Source: CAVTRI01 sp963737075 (GTDB lineage Bacteria > Actinomycetota > Acidimicrobiia > Acidimicrobiales > Palsa-688). From it: 64,000 bases of DNA. Of the stretch, positions 16,107 to 24,769 are shown one piece after another. Position 1 is the stretch's first letter. Every line of letters begins with the position of its first letter. Where the stretch lies: the NCBI GenBank assembly GCA_963737075.1, contig CAVTRI010000001.1, positions 1,612,001 to 1,676,000 on the forward strand. Reading direction: 5' to 3'. The position numbers and the translations under genes are program-made. The notes under the pieces are model-generated. The model was not told the origin of the DNA and did no database searches. It worked only from the letters and a program-made list of their open reading frames with translations.

Positions 16107-16637
16107 CTATTCGTAGTCCAATAGAGCAACAGTTCGCAGGTCCCCCAGCTTCCCGCGCCCGCCGAGGAAGCCCAGCTCGAGGATGCAGCCGAACCCGACG
16201 GTCCGGCCGCCCAGCACTTCGACGAGGCGCACCGCGGCGCTCGCCGTGCCCCCGGTCGCCAGGACGTCGTCGACGATCAGCACCCGCTGCCCCCTTGCCA
16301 GGGCGTCGGTATGGGCTTCGAGGCCGTCGGTGCCGTACTCGAGCGTGTAGGTCTGCTTGTGCACTTGCCACGGCAACTTGCCGATTTTGCGTACCGGGAC
16401 GAACCCGGCGCCGAGCCGTAGCGCAACCGGCGCCGCGATGATGAACCCGCGGGCTTCGATGCCGAGCACCTTGTCGACGGCCTCGTCGGCGAAGGCCGCG
16501 GCCAGGGCGTCGATGCAGGTCGAGAAGGCGTGGGCGTCGGCGAGCAGCGGCGTGATGTCCTTGAAGGTGACGCCCGGTTGCGGAAAGTCGGGCACGTCGC
16601 GGATGTACTCCTTCAGCCACCCGCAGTCGCGCTCCAT
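16107..16637 (-). CDS. apt: Adenine phosphoribosyltransferase
   Basis: A 176-residue purine salvage enzyme converting adenine and PRPP to AMP. The PRPP-binding loop VLIVDDVLATGGTA, the FPQPGVTFKDITPLL N-terminal hallmark and the GIEARGFI segment are present. The start is ATG at 16637; a TATCCT box six bases before it suggests a leaderless mRNA. Confidence 0.95.
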   Translation of the reverse strand: MERDCGWLKEYIRDVPDFPQPGVTFKDITPLLADAHAFSTCIDALAAAFADEAVDKVLGIEARGFIIAAPVALRLGAGFVPVRKIGKLPWQVHKQTYTLEYGTDGLEAHTDALARGQRVLIVDDVLATGGTASAAVRLVEVLGGRTVGFGCILELGFLGGRGKLGDLRTVALLDYE

Positions 16638-16643
16638 TGCTCA

Positions 16644-16649
16644 AGGATA
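16644..16649 (-). promoter_or_regulatory. Candidate -10 box of apt (leaderless)
   Basis: TATCCT on the minus strand is followed by six bases and the apt ATG. No Shine-Dalgarno is present, and secF ends 160 bases upstream, which leaves room for an independent promoter for apt-rel. Confidence 0.45.
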
Positions 16650-16681
16650 CTGGCGGTTACACGCCGGGCTGGCCCACCCCC

Positions 16682-16762
16682 GAGAGCCGTTAGAGGCTCC
16701 GGCGTTGCCGGCTCTCCAGGTGCGCGGCCCAGACGGCCGCCGGCGGGGCTGGGGGCCCCGCC
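16682..16762. other. Two GC-rich hairpins between secF and apt
   Basis: GAGAGCCG (16682-16689) pairs with CGGCTCTC (16709-16716), and GGCGGGGC (16742-16749) pairs with GCCCCGCC (16755-16762) across a five-base loop. They lie downstream of secF and upstream of the apt promoter. Neither is followed by a T-run on the minus strand, so they may slow polymerase or protect the mRNA end, but they are not clear intrinsic terminators. Confidence 0.4.
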
Positions 16763-16808
16763 TTGGCGGAGGAGGCCGGGCCTGCGGGGTGCCCGGCCGG
16801 GAATGTGA

Positions 16809-18143
16809 TTACCGGCGGCGGCCTTTCTTGCGGGGCCGCGGTGGCGGGCGGTTGCCACTGCGGGCCGGCACCGTCGGGCGGCTGCTCGGGCCGCCGGGCG
16901 GGCGGGCGGACGACTGCTCGTCACGCGGCGAGGCGGGGGGCACGCGCGCTGGCCTGGGCGGCGGGGACTCGTCGGCCCCGTCGTCACCGTCCTCGTGCGC
17001 GTCTCCGTCAGGAAGTGCGCTGGTTCCCACCTCGGCCGCCACCGGGCCCTTGGACGTCTCTGACCGCCGGGCCGCCACTCCCGCCGGGCGCCGGGAGGGC
17101 GTCCCGGAAAGGTCGCCGACGGCGACCGCCGCAGGGGTGATCCGCCGGTCGGCGGGGGCGGCCGTTGCCAGCCGGCGACGGATTTCCGCGTAGCGGGGTT
17201 CGCGCTCCTTGAGCCGGGCGAGCAACGGCGACGCGATGAAGATCGACGAGTAGGCACCTGTCGTCAGCCCTACGAACAGGGCCAGCCCGAAGTCGTTCAG
17301 CGCCGACGCCCCGAGCAGCCAGGCTCCGATGACGAGAATCGACAAGATCGGGATGATCGCCACCAGGGACGTGTTGATCGAGCGGGCCAGCACCTGGTTC
17401 ATGGAGATGTTGATCGTGTCCGTGTAGGTGAGCCGGTTGGTCGACGCCAGCCCCTTGGTGTTCTCCTGGACCTTGTCGAACACGACGATCGTGTCGTACA
17501 GCGAGTAGCCGAGGATGGTCAGGAAGGCGACGACCGTGTCCGGGCTGACCTGGAAACCCGACAGTGAGTAGATGCCTGCCGTAATCAAGATGTCGTGCAG
17601 CAGGGCGACGAGCGCGGCGAAGGCCATCTTCCCTTCGAAGCGCAGCCAGATGTAGATCGACACGACGACCAGGAACACGATGACGGCTTCGATCGCCTTG
17701 TGCGTGATGTCGGATCCCCATGAGGGGCCGACGTCGCTGAGTGTCACGTCGTTCGCGGGAACGCCGGCCATCTTGGCCAGGGCGTCGGTGACCTTGGCGA
17801 CCTCGGTGGCGTTCGCTGTCTCCTTGGCCGCGGCCTCCACCTTGATGGTCCGAGCGCCGGTCTGGCGGTTGGCCAGCACCTGGATGTCGGCCTGCCGCAG
17901 CGACGGCGAGACGGCGCCGATCACGTCGCGCACATGCGAGACCGAGGCCTCTGACGGGACCTCCCACACGGTGCCGCCACGGAAGTCGATCGAGAAGTTG
18001 AGGCCGCGTGTAGCCAACGACGCCAGCCCGACCACGATGATAAGACCGGAAATGGCGAACCAGATCTTCCAGCGGCCGGCAAAGTCGAACGACGTCTCGC
18101 CGCGGTAGAGCCGCTGGAAGGCATTGTGCTTGGCCGCGCTCAC
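16809..18143 (-). CDS. secF: Protein translocase subunit SecF
   Basis: A 444-residue inner-membrane subunit of the SecDF motor, which uses proton flow to help preproteins cross SecYEG. The N-terminal helix is followed by the FSIDFRGGTVWEV region of the first periplasmic domain and five further helices; GYSLYDTIVVFDKVQEN is the conserved SecF helix-4 region. The GTG start overlaps the secD stop as GTGA. The protein carries an unusual C-terminal cytoplasmic tail of about 130 residues, rich in proline, arginine and serine, ending RKKGRRR. Confidence 0.93.
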   Translation of the reverse strand: MSAAKHNAFQRLYRGETSFDFAGRWKIWFAISGLIIVVGLASLATRGLNFSIDFRGGTVWEVPSEASVSHVRDVIGAVSPSLRQADIQVLANRQTGARTIKVEAAAKETANATEVAKVTDALAKMAGVPANDVTLSDVGPSWGSDITHKAIEAVIVFLVVVSIYIWLRFEGKMAFAALVALLHDILITAGIYSLSGFQVSPDTVVAFLTILGYSLYDTIVVFDKVQENTKGLASTNRLTYTDTINISMNQVLARSINTSLVAIIPILSILVIGAWLLGASALNDFGLALFVGLTTGAYSSIFIASPLLARLKEREPRYAEIRRRLATAAPADRRITPAAVAVGDLSGTPSRRPAGVAARRSETSKGPVAAEVGTSALPDGDAHEDGDDGADESPPPRPARVPPASPRDEQSSARPPGGPSSRPTVPARSGNRPPPRPRKKGRRR

Positions 18144-19804
18144 CCGTCACCTCCGGCCACCGCGCCGAGGCCACGCGCGACCCCGAGCCAGCGGGCTTCG
18201 GTGAACGTCCGGTGCCGGCCCACGAGGATCACCATCGGACGGATGAAGAAGTACGCGGTGGCGACGTCGAGCAGCGTCGACAGGCCGAGCATAAACGCGA
18301 AGCCCCGCACATCGCCCACCGTCAGGAGATAGAGGATCAGCGCCGCGAGGAACGAGACCAGGTCGGCGGTGAGCACGGTCCGGAACGCCCGAGCGAAGCT
18401 GCGTTCCGTTGACGAGCGGATCGTCCGCCCGCCGCGGACTTCGTCTTTCAGCCGCTCGAAGTACACGACGTACGAGTCGACCGTGATGCCGATCGACACG
18501 ATGATCCCGATCACCCCCGCCAGCGTCAGGGTCAGCCCTTCGGTCTGGCTGAGCAGGCTGATGATCGAGTACAGCAGTGCGCCTCCGACTGCCAATCCGA
18601 GCAGGACCACCAGTCCCAGTGCCCGGTAATACAAGATCATGTAGATCATCACGAGGACGATGCCGCCGACCCCGGCCGCCACCCCCGCAGTGAGGGAGTC
18701 CTTGCCGATGGTGGCCGACACCGTCTGCACGGACTGCGGCGTAAAGCGGATGGGCAGCGAGCCGGAGTTGAGCACCAGCGCCAGGTCATTGGCCTGCTTG
18801 GCCGAGAACGGCGCCGCGGAATTGCCGCTGATCACCGCGGTGCCGTTGAAGCTGGACGCCTGAATGACGGGCGCTGACTGCACGACGCCGTCCAGCTCGA
18901 TCGCCTCCAAGGCCCCGTAGCCGGGATTTTGGGTGTTTTGCTGGTAGACCGCGTAGCGCTGGGCGGCGATGTTGTCGAACTCGGTCCCGCCCTTGTTGGT
19001 GAACGTGACCTGCACCTCGTAGCCGCCTCCGGTCGTGGGCAGGATGACCGTCGCGCTGCTGATGGCGTTGCCCTGCATGTCGGCAGGCCCGAGGATGTAG
19101 CGGAGGCTGTTGTCGTAGTACGGCAGGATCACCGTGGCATTGGCAGTGTCACCGCTGGGCGGTGTGCTGGGCAGTGAAGCGGCGTTCGACGCCGAGCAGT
19201 CAGCCTGTGACGGCGGGCTGGTGACCGGGACGTTGCCGCTGCCCGAGGATCCCTGTGAGGGGACGACCGTGGTGGCTGGGACGGTGGCCGGCGTCGTGAC
19301 CGGAGTGGTCGTCGCCGTCGGCGCCACCGACCGGACGGCGGCGGTCAAACTGGCGACCGGCGACCCGCCAGGAGCGAACGCGGCCCCGGTCGTGGCCGGC
19401 GTCTTGCTGGGCGGCGGCCTGGTCGTAGGCGGCGAACTGCTCGACGCCGCGTACGGGGGGATGGTGCAGTAGACGGGGCGAAAGTACAGGACGGCGGTCT
19501 CACCCAGGACCTTCAGCGCGTTTTGGGAGTCCTTGATCCCCGGCAGGTTGATGACCACGTCGTTGCCTTGCCGCTGAACCTCGGAGTTGGTCACGCCGAG
19601 ACTGTTGACGCGGCGGTCGATGATCCTCACCGCCTGCTGCAGCGTGTTATTGGAGGGGTTGCCCTCCGGCTTGAGCACCACCGAGACGCCGCCCTTGAGA
19701 TCCAGGCCGAGCAGCGGCTTGTTGCCGGTGATGACCGTCACCGCCAGCGCCACCACGGCAGCCCCGATGAAAAAGACGAGCGACCAGACCAGCCCGCGCC
19801 GCAT
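18140..19804 (-). CDS. secD: Protein translocase subunit SecD
   Basis: A 554-residue SecD with six predicted helices and the large extracellular P1 domain. LGLDLKGGVSVVLKPE near the N-terminus and GIIVSIGITVDSYVVYFERL in the membrane core are family hallmarks. A low-complexity proline/threonine/valine stretch of about 80 residues (roughly 115-200) is inserted in P1, as in several actinobacterial SecD proteins. ATG at 19804, six bases after yajC. Confidence 0.93.
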   Translation of the reverse strand: MRRGLVWSLVFFIGAAVVALAVTVITGNKPLLGLDLKGGVSVVLKPEGNPSNNTLQQAVRIIDRRVNSLGVTNSEVQRQGNDVVINLPGIKDSQNALKVLGETAVLYFRPVYCTIPPYAASSSSPPTTRPPPSKTPATTGAAFAPGGSPVASLTAAVRSVAPTATTTPVTTPATVPATTVVPSQGSSGSGNVPVTSPPSQADCSASNAASLPSTPPSGDTANATVILPYYDNSLRYILGPADMQGNAISSATVILPTTGGGYEVQVTFTNKGGTEFDNIAAQRYAVYQQNTQNPGYGALEAIELDGVVQSAPVIQASSFNGTAVISGNSAAPFSAKQANDLALVLNSGSLPIRFTPQSVQTVSATIGKDSLTAGVAAGVGGIVLVMIYMILYYRALGLVVLLGLAVGGALLYSIISLLSQTEGLTLTLAGVIGIIVSIGITVDSYVVYFERLKDEVRGGRTIRSSTERSFARAFRTVLTADLVSFLAALILYLLTVGDVRGFAFMLGLSTLLDVATAYFFIRPMVILVGRHRTFTEARWLGVARGLGAVAGGDG

Positions 19805-19810
19805 GGGGCG

Positions 19811-20344
19811 TCAGTCCTGGCCCTTAGCGCTGGCCGGGCCCCCCTCCTGGCCCTCCGCGCCCGACGTTCCGCTCTCGCCGGTCTGGTTCGTGCCGCCCTC
19901 CCTGGTGTCGCCGTCTGCCTTCGGGGAAAGTCCCTCGGGCATCGGCCAGTCCTCTTCGGATTCTTCAGGCGCGGCGGCCGTCGGCGGGGCAGATGGACGC
20001 ATCGACGGGTTGGACGCCGCGTCCGGCCGTGGCCTGATCGCCTGTTTGACGAACGTGATCACCGTATCGGGGGCCACCTGGACCTCGACGTCGTCGTCTT
20101 CGATGGCGACGACGATGCCCCGGATACCGCCGATGGTCTGGACCTCGTCCCCCACTCCGAACGCGGTCTGGGCCTGCTGGCGCTGCTGCTTGGCGCGCTG
20201 GCTACGGGGCCGGAGGAAGAGGAAGTACACCGCCGCCAGCGCCACGATCAGGAGAAGGAACGTCAGCGAGGAGGAACTCGAGCTCTTCTTCGCCGCGGTC
20301 GTGGAGGTGCCAACAGCCAGGATGAGGAAATGCAATGTGGGCAT
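19811..20344 (-). CDS. yajC: Preprotein translocase accessory subunit YajC
   Basis: A 177-residue YajC with one N-terminal helix (FLLLIVALAAVYFLFL), the basic RPRSQRAKQQRQQAQT segment and the FGVGDEVQTIGGIRGIVVAI fold hallmark. The C-terminal 75 residues are acidic, serine/glycine-rich and look disordered. The frame is open far upstream, but the ATG at 20344 is the only start compatible with the family length. Confidence 0.88.
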   Translation of the reverse strand: MPTLHFLILAVGTSTTAAKKSSSSSSLTFLLLIVALAAVYFLFLRPRSQRAKQQRQQAQTAFGVGDEVQTIGGIRGIVVAIEDDDVEVQVAPDTVITFVKQAIRPRPDAASNPSMRPSAPPTAAAPEESEEDWPMPEGLSPKADGDTREGGTNQTGESGTSGAEGQEGGPASAKGQD

Positions 20345-20385
20345 GATGAAGGGCACGCGCCCTTGGGGCGGCGTGACGGGGAACC

Positions 20386-21498
20386 TTAGCGCGCCGGGGG
20401 GCCCTCCCAGATAGCAGCCACCTCGCGGCGCAGCTCCTCGAGCGACCCGGCGAAGGTCGCGGCCCGGACGCGTTGGACCAGCGCCAGCAGCCACGTCAGG
20501 TTGTGCACGGTGAGGAGCCTTCCGGCCGTCGGCTCGCCCACTGCGAACAGGTGCCGCAGATAGCCCCGCTCGTAGCGGGTGCAGACACGGCAGCCGCAAT
20601 CGCGGTCGAGGGGCCCGTCGTCCGCGGCGAGCCCGGCGGCCTTGACCGACAGGCGGCCGGCCGCGGTGAGCGCGTTGCCGTGGCGCGCCAGCCGCGTGGG
20701 CAGCACGCAGTCGAACATGTCCACCCCGAGGGCGACCGCGTCGATGATCGTGACCGGGTCGCCGACGCCCATCAGATATCGGGGGCGCTCGGCGGGCAGG
20801 CGGGCGGTGACCTCGGCCAGGGCGGGCAGCATGCGGTCCCGACTTTCTCCCACGGACAGGCCTCCGATGCCGTAGCCGTCGAAGTCCATGGCGACCGTCT
20901 TCTCCGTCGCCTCCGCCCGGAGGGCGAGCGACACGCCGCCCTGCACGATGCCGAACAGCGCCTGCCCCGGCCGGCGGTGGGCGGCCCGGGCTCGCGCCGC
21001 CCAGGCCAGCGTCCGCTCGGTCGCCTGCCGCACCGCCTCGGCGGGAGCCGGCAGGCGGGAACAGATGTCGAGGGCCATCTGGATGTCGGCGCCGAGCTGT
21101 TCCTGGATGTGGACCGCGGCTTCGGGGGTGAGCCGATGTGAGGAGCCGTCGTAGGCGGAGCGGAAGGTGACCCCGTCGTCGTCGACGTCCGGTTGCAACG
21201 AGAAGACCTGAAAGCCCCCGGAGTCGGTCAGGATGTGCCCCGAGCGGCCCATGAAGCGGTGCAACCCGCCGAGCGCCTCGACGACCTCTGCCCCGGGACG
21301 GAGCATCAGGTGGTAGGTGTTGGCCAGGACGACGCCGGCGTCGAGCGCCTCGAGGTCGTGGGTGTCGATGAGCCGCACGGCGCCGCGCGTGCCGACCGGC
21401 ATGAAGCACGGGGTGCTGAAAGACCCGCGTCCCGTCACCACCCGCCCGGCTCGGGCGGCGCCGCACGTGGCTTCGGGAACAAACGCGGCGGCGGTCAT
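20386..21498 (-). CDS. tgt: Queuine tRNA-ribosyltransferase
   Basis: A 370-residue enzyme exchanging guanine-34 of certain tRNAs for preQ1. The TDSGGFQVFSL loop carries one catalytic aspartate, FDCVLPTRLARHG the other, and the zinc site CGCRVC with a later histidine is complete. The ATG at 21498 overlaps queA as ATGA. With queA it forms the last steps of queuosine synthesis, which mycobacteria lack. Confidence 0.94.
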   Translation of the reverse strand: MTAAAFVPEATCGAARAGRVVTGRGSFSTPCFMPVGTRGAVRLIDTHDLEALDAGVVLANTYHLMLRPGAEVVEALGGLHRFMGRSGHILTDSGGFQVFSLQPDVDDDGVTFRSAYDGSSHRLTPEAAVHIQEQLGADIQMALDICSRLPAPAEAVRQATERTLAWAARARAAHRRPGQALFGIVQGGVSLALRAEATEKTVAMDFDGYGIGGLSVGESRDRMLPALAEVTARLPAERPRYLMGVGDPVTIIDAVALGVDMFDCVLPTRLARHGNALTAAGRLSVKAAGLAADDGPLDRDCGCRVCTRYERGYLRHLFAVGEPTAGRLLTVHNLTWLLALVQRVRAATFAGSLEELRREVAAIWEGPPAR

Positions 21499-22502
21499 GC
21501 GTGCCCGCCGTCGCGCGCCACCAGCATGGCGTCGCCGAACGACAGGAACCGGTACCCCTCGGTCAGGGCAAGCCGATACAGCTCCCGCCACCGAGGACCG
21601 TAGAACGCCTCCAGCAGCAAGAGCAGCGTCGAGCGCGGCAGGTGGAAGTTGGTCAACAGGGCCCCGACGACCGCGAACGGGTAGTCGCCGCGGACGAACA
21701 GGCCTGTGTGCCCCTCCAGTTGCCCGGTGGCGGCGGCCGTTTCCAGGGCGCGGACGGTCGTGGTCCCGACCGCCACTACCCGGCGGGCACTCGAGCACGC
21801 CACCCAGGTCGCTGGCGGCACCCGGTAGCGCTCGACGTGCATGACGTGATCCTCAGCCCTCGCCGAGGTCATCGGCCGGAACGTCCCTGGCCCCACGGCG
21901 AGGTCCACCTCGCGCACGTCCATACCCCGGGCTCGCACCCGGTCGAGGACAGCGTCGGTGAGGTGCAGGCCGGCCGTTGGGGCGGCTACCGAGCCGGGCC
22001 GGTCCGCGTAGACGGTCTGGTAGCGCTCGGGATCTGCCAGCGGCTCGTGGATGTACGGCGGCAAGGCGACGGTGCCGGCCACGTCCATGGCGTCGGAGCG
22101 GAGGAGCCGCACCTGCCGCTGGCCGTCGTCCAGACGGGCGCCGACCTCGACGGCAGGCGCTCCGTCGGCGGCCAGGAGCACGGTGCCTGGAGGAAGCCGG
22201 CGGCCGGGCCGCACGAGCGCCACCCAGCGGTCGTCATCCGCCACCGGCTCGATCAGCAGGACTTCCGCCGCGCCGCCTGTCGCCTTTCGCAGCTGCAGCC
22301 GGGCGGGGACGACGCGGGAGGTGTTGACGACCACCACGTCGCCGTCAGAGAGCAGGTCAGGGAAGTCGCTCACGCGGTGGTGCGCAGTTTCACCGGCGTG
22401 CATCGAGACGAGGAGCCGGGCGGCGTCGCGCGGCTCCACCGGATGCTGGGCGATGGCTTCAGGCGGAAGGTGGTAGTCCGGGAAGTCCAAGAAGGCCGGC
22501 AC
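21495..22502 (-). CDS. queA: S-adenosylmethionine:tRNA ribosyltransferase-isomerase
   Basis: A 335-residue enzyme that transfers and isomerises the ribose of SAM onto preQ1-tRNA. The N-terminal FDYHLPPEAIAQHP-like motif appears as FPDYHLPPEAIAQHPVEPRD, and the GLHLTDAVLDRVRARG, VGTTTVRALE and LLTNFHLPRSTLLLL segments are family hallmarks. GTG start at 22502. Confidence 0.94.
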   Translation of the reverse strand: MPAFLDFPDYHLPPEAIAQHPVEPRDAARLLVSMHAGETAHHRVSDFPDLLSDGDVVVVNTSRVVPARLQLRKATGGAAEVLLIEPVADDDRWVALVRPGRRLPPGTVLLAADGAPAVEVGARLDDGQRQVRLLRSDAMDVAGTVALPPYIHEPLADPERYQTVYADRPGSVAAPTAGLHLTDAVLDRVRARGMDVREVDLAVGPGTFRPMTSARAEDHVMHVERYRVPPATWVACSSARRVVAVGTTTVRALETAAATGQLEGHTGLFVRGDYPFAVVGALLTNFHLPRSTLLLLLEAFYGPRWRELYRLALTEGYRFLSFGDAMLVARDGGHA

Positions 22503-22546
22503 TGTAACCCCGCTCTCGGCGCCTGCGGCGCACGGCCGCTCGGGCT

Positions 22547-23053
22547 CTACGCGAGCGGCGCGCCGTGGGCATACCAGAACTCATTGAGCGCCCGCTGCAC
22601 TTTCAGGTACCAGATGAGCCACCCGATAAGCGGCAGGAACCACCAGAAGCCGGTCACCACGGAGACGGGCGGTCGCTGCCCCTCGTTCTGGTAGAGGCCT
22701 TCGACCTCCCACGGCAGCAAGAAGAACGTGACGATGTGGACCAGGAAATAGATGAGCAGGCCGACGCCGCCACCGATCCCCGTCCCGCTGTAGTCCCTGA
22801 TGTCCCGGTGCTGGCGGTACACCCACACGAAGGACCAGATACCGAAGGTGATCACGGTGAGGGTGATCTGGACGGCCGCGGACGTCGGCCGACCGACACG
22901 GCCGGCCGGCTGCCAGTACCCCGAGGGCGGTCCGTAGCCCGCCGGCGGCCCGTAACCCGGCGGCCCATAGCCCGGGGGTAAGCCATAACCCGGTGACCCG
23001 TAACCCGAAGGCGGCCCGTATCCCGGAGGTGGCCCGTAGGGCTGTTCGCTCAT
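22547..23053 (-). CDS. DUF4234-family membrane protein with GYGPP-repeat N-terminus
   Basis: A 168-residue protein with a cytoplasmic N-terminal tail of about 50 residues made of repeated YGPP(P/S/A)GYG units, followed by hydrophobic segments (ITLTVITFGIWSFVWVYRQHRDI and GLLIYFLVHIVTFFLLPW, then FWWFLPLIGWLIWYLKVQ). The FGIWSFVWVYR stretch is typical of DUF4234. The role is unknown; such repeat tails often mediate self-association. I start at ATG 23053 (MSEQPYG). Confidence 0.7.
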   Translation of the reverse strand: MSEQPYGPPPGYGPPSGYGSPGYGLPPGYGPPGYGPPAGYGPPSGYWQPAGRVGRPTSAAVQITLTVITFGIWSFVWVYRQHRDIRDYSGTGIGGGVGLLIYFLVHIVTFFLLPWEVEGLYQNEGQRPPVSVVTGFWWFLPLIGWLIWYLKVQRALNEFWYAHGAPLA

Positions 23054-23073
23054 CGGCCGCGACGTTACCGGGG

Positions 23074-23598
23074 TCAGGCGTCTCCGAGCGGCCGGTCGAG
23101 CGGCATGGCCCGCATCGTCGTGGCGGCGAACACCGCAAGGGCACCGTCCTGGAAGAACCGGGTCGTCACGAAGATCGTCCGCCCCCGTTGTTTCTCGCGG
23201 CGGCTCTCGATCGTGAAACGTGGTCCGACGATCGGTTCGAGGTAGTCCAGGCGCATGCTCGTGGTGGCGAGCCAGGCCACCCGCTGCGGCCGGCCTTTCC
23301 CGGCGAACGCCGTCTGCAGGGCCACCATGTCCACATAGGTGGGCGTGAACCCGCCGAACAGCTGTCCCCGGGGATTGCGCACCCGCGATGGCAGGTGACA
23401 GTCGAGGCGTAGGAACCCCTCGCCGACCTCGAGCAACTCCCAGTCGTACGCCTCCAGGAAGTCGCCGGCCGGGTGTCCGCGGCCGATCAGTCGCCCCGGC
23501 GGGGGTCGAGCCCACACGCGCCGGGCCCCGATGTCGACCGCTCCCTTGCCGGAGCTCCCTTCCAGGGCAGTATCCGCGCGTCGTCGCCTATCGGCCAC
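23074..23598 (-). CDS. Hotdog-fold thioesterase (PaaI-like)
   Basis: A hotdog-fold protein of about 174 residues. The core reads NPRGQLFGGFTPTYVDMVALQTA, the position of the central hotdog helix, then LATTSMRLDYLEPIVG and KQRGRTIFVTTRFFQDG strands. This suggests an acyl-CoA thioesterase or dehydratase-like enzyme; the substrate is unclear. The start is uncertain: the frame is open to 23667, overlapping ruvB, and the GTG at 23598 is the first option beyond ruvB. Confidence 0.72.
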   Translation of the reverse strand: MADRRRRADTALEGSSGKGAVDIGARRVWARPPPGRLIGRGHPAGDFLEAYDWELLEVGEGFLRLDCHLPSRVRNPRGQLFGGFTPTYVDMVALQTAFAGKGRPQRVAWLATTSMRLDYLEPIVGPRFTIESRREKQRGRTIFVTTRFFQDGALAVFAATTMRAMPLDRPLGDA

Positions 23599-23632
23599 CC
23601 GGCCATCGTTACCACTCGCGTTTGAAGGGGCG

Positions 23633-24679
23633 CTATTCGAAGAGCGACGGGGGTGCCGGGCCGCCACTCGCTGATGGCGGCGGCTCGAGACCCAGGTGCT
23701 GCCATGCGGCCGGCGTGGCCACCCGGCCCCTCGGCGTGCGCAGCAGCATCCCGAGCTGCAGCAGGAACGGCTCGTACACCTCCTCGACGGTGTCGACCTC
23801 CTCCCCCACGCTCACGGCCACAGTCGACACGCCCACCGGACCGCCTCTGAAGCGGGCGCACAAGGCGTCGAGGATCGCCCGGTCGACCTTGTCCAGGCCG
23901 AGTTCGTCGACGCCGAACAGCGCCAGGCCGTCGCGGGCCACGGCCAGGTCGACCGTCCCGTCGCTGCGGACCTCGGCGTAATCCCTGACTCGCTTCAGCA
24001 ACCGGTTGGCGATCCGAGGGGTCCCGCGCGCCCGCCGGGCGATTTCCGCCGCCCCGCCGGGGTCGATCCGGGTGTCAAGGATGGCGGCGCTGCGCCGGAC
24101 GATGGCGTCGAGGTCAGCGGCCGTGTAGTAATCGAGCCGGGCGACGAAGCCGAACCGGTCCCGCAGCGGTCCGGTGACCAATCCCGTCCGGGTGGTGGCG
24201 CCGACGAGTGTGAACCGCGGAAGGTCGAGACGGATGGACCGGGCGCTCGGTCCCTTGCCCAGGACGATGTCCAGCTGGAAGTCCTCCATCGCCGGGTAGA
24301 GGATCTCCTCCACCGCGCGCCCGAGCCGGTGGATCTCGTCGATGAACAGCACGTCGCCGTCCGACAGGTTGGTGAGGATGGCGGCCAGGTCCCCGGCACG
24401 CACCAACGCGGGGCCGGACGTGACCCGCAGGCCAGCGCCCATCTCCGCGGCGATGATGCCCGCCATCGATGTCTTGCCCAGGCCGGGAGGGCCAGCCAGC
24501 AGCACGTGGTCGACCGGCTGGGCCCGCCGGCGGGCCGCCTCGAGCACGATGCCCAGGTGCTCCTTGAGCTCGGCCTGGCCGATGAACTCGGCCAGCGAGC
24601 GCGGCCGGAGGCTGGTCTCCTCAGCCGACTCGATCGGGTCCGCGGTCGGTGCCACCACCCGCTCCACCCGCCCCGCCAT
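23633..24679 (-). CDS. ruvB: Holliday junction branch-migration ATPase RuvB
   Basis: A 348-residue AAA+ motor that drives branch migration with RuvA. Walker A GPPGLGKTS, Walker B VLFIDEIHRLGRAVEE, the sensor/arginine-finger region GATTRTGLVTGPLRDRFG and the C-terminal winged helix are all present. The ATG at 24679 follows GATGAGGGC, a good ribosome-binding site, so I reject in-frame starts further upstream. Confidence 0.95.
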   Translation of the reverse strand: MAGRVERVVAPTADPIESAEETSLRPRSLAEFIGQAELKEHLGIVLEAARRRAQPVDHVLLAGPPGLGKTSMAGIIAAEMGAGLRVTSGPALVRAGDLAAILTNLSDGDVLFIDEIHRLGRAVEEILYPAMEDFQLDIVLGKGPSARSIRLDLPRFTLVGATTRTGLVTGPLRDRFGFVARLDYYTAADLDAIVRRSAAILDTRIDPGGAAEIARRARGTPRIANRLLKRVRDYAEVRSDGTVDLAVARDGLALFGVDELGLDKVDRAILDALCARFRGGPVGVSTVAVSVGEEVDTVEEVYEPFLLQLGMLLRTPRGRVATPAAWQHLGLEPPPSASGGPAPPSLFE

Positions 24680-24694
24680 GCCCTCATCTCTCAC

Positions 24695-24769
24695 CGGTGC
24701 ACCGTCCGGGGGACGCTGCACCGGCCCGTGTTCAATGGTTCGCTCCCAAGGTCGCTCACCGGTGCACCG
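24695..24769. repeat. Two CGGTGCACCG palindromes at the ruvA-ruvB junction
   Basis: The 10-bp palindrome CGGTGCACCG occurs at 24695-24704 and 24760-24769, each inside the longer repeat CTCACCGGTGCACCG. The second copy forms the last codons and stop of ruvA; the first lies just before the ruvB ribosome-binding site. A third partial copy (TGCACCGG) lies between. This may be a small duplication or a pair of protein-binding sites. Confidence 0.55.

Noticed and set aside
14291..16441. Open frame of 716 codons on the plus strand opposite rel
   Set aside because: Antisense to a fully conserved rel gene; composition is histidine/arginine/glycine-rich as expected from high-GC antisense frames.
16742..16762. 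GGCGGGGC/GCCCCGCC hairpin as a rho-independent terminator of secF
   Set aside because: No T-run follows on the minus strand; kept only as a structural element.
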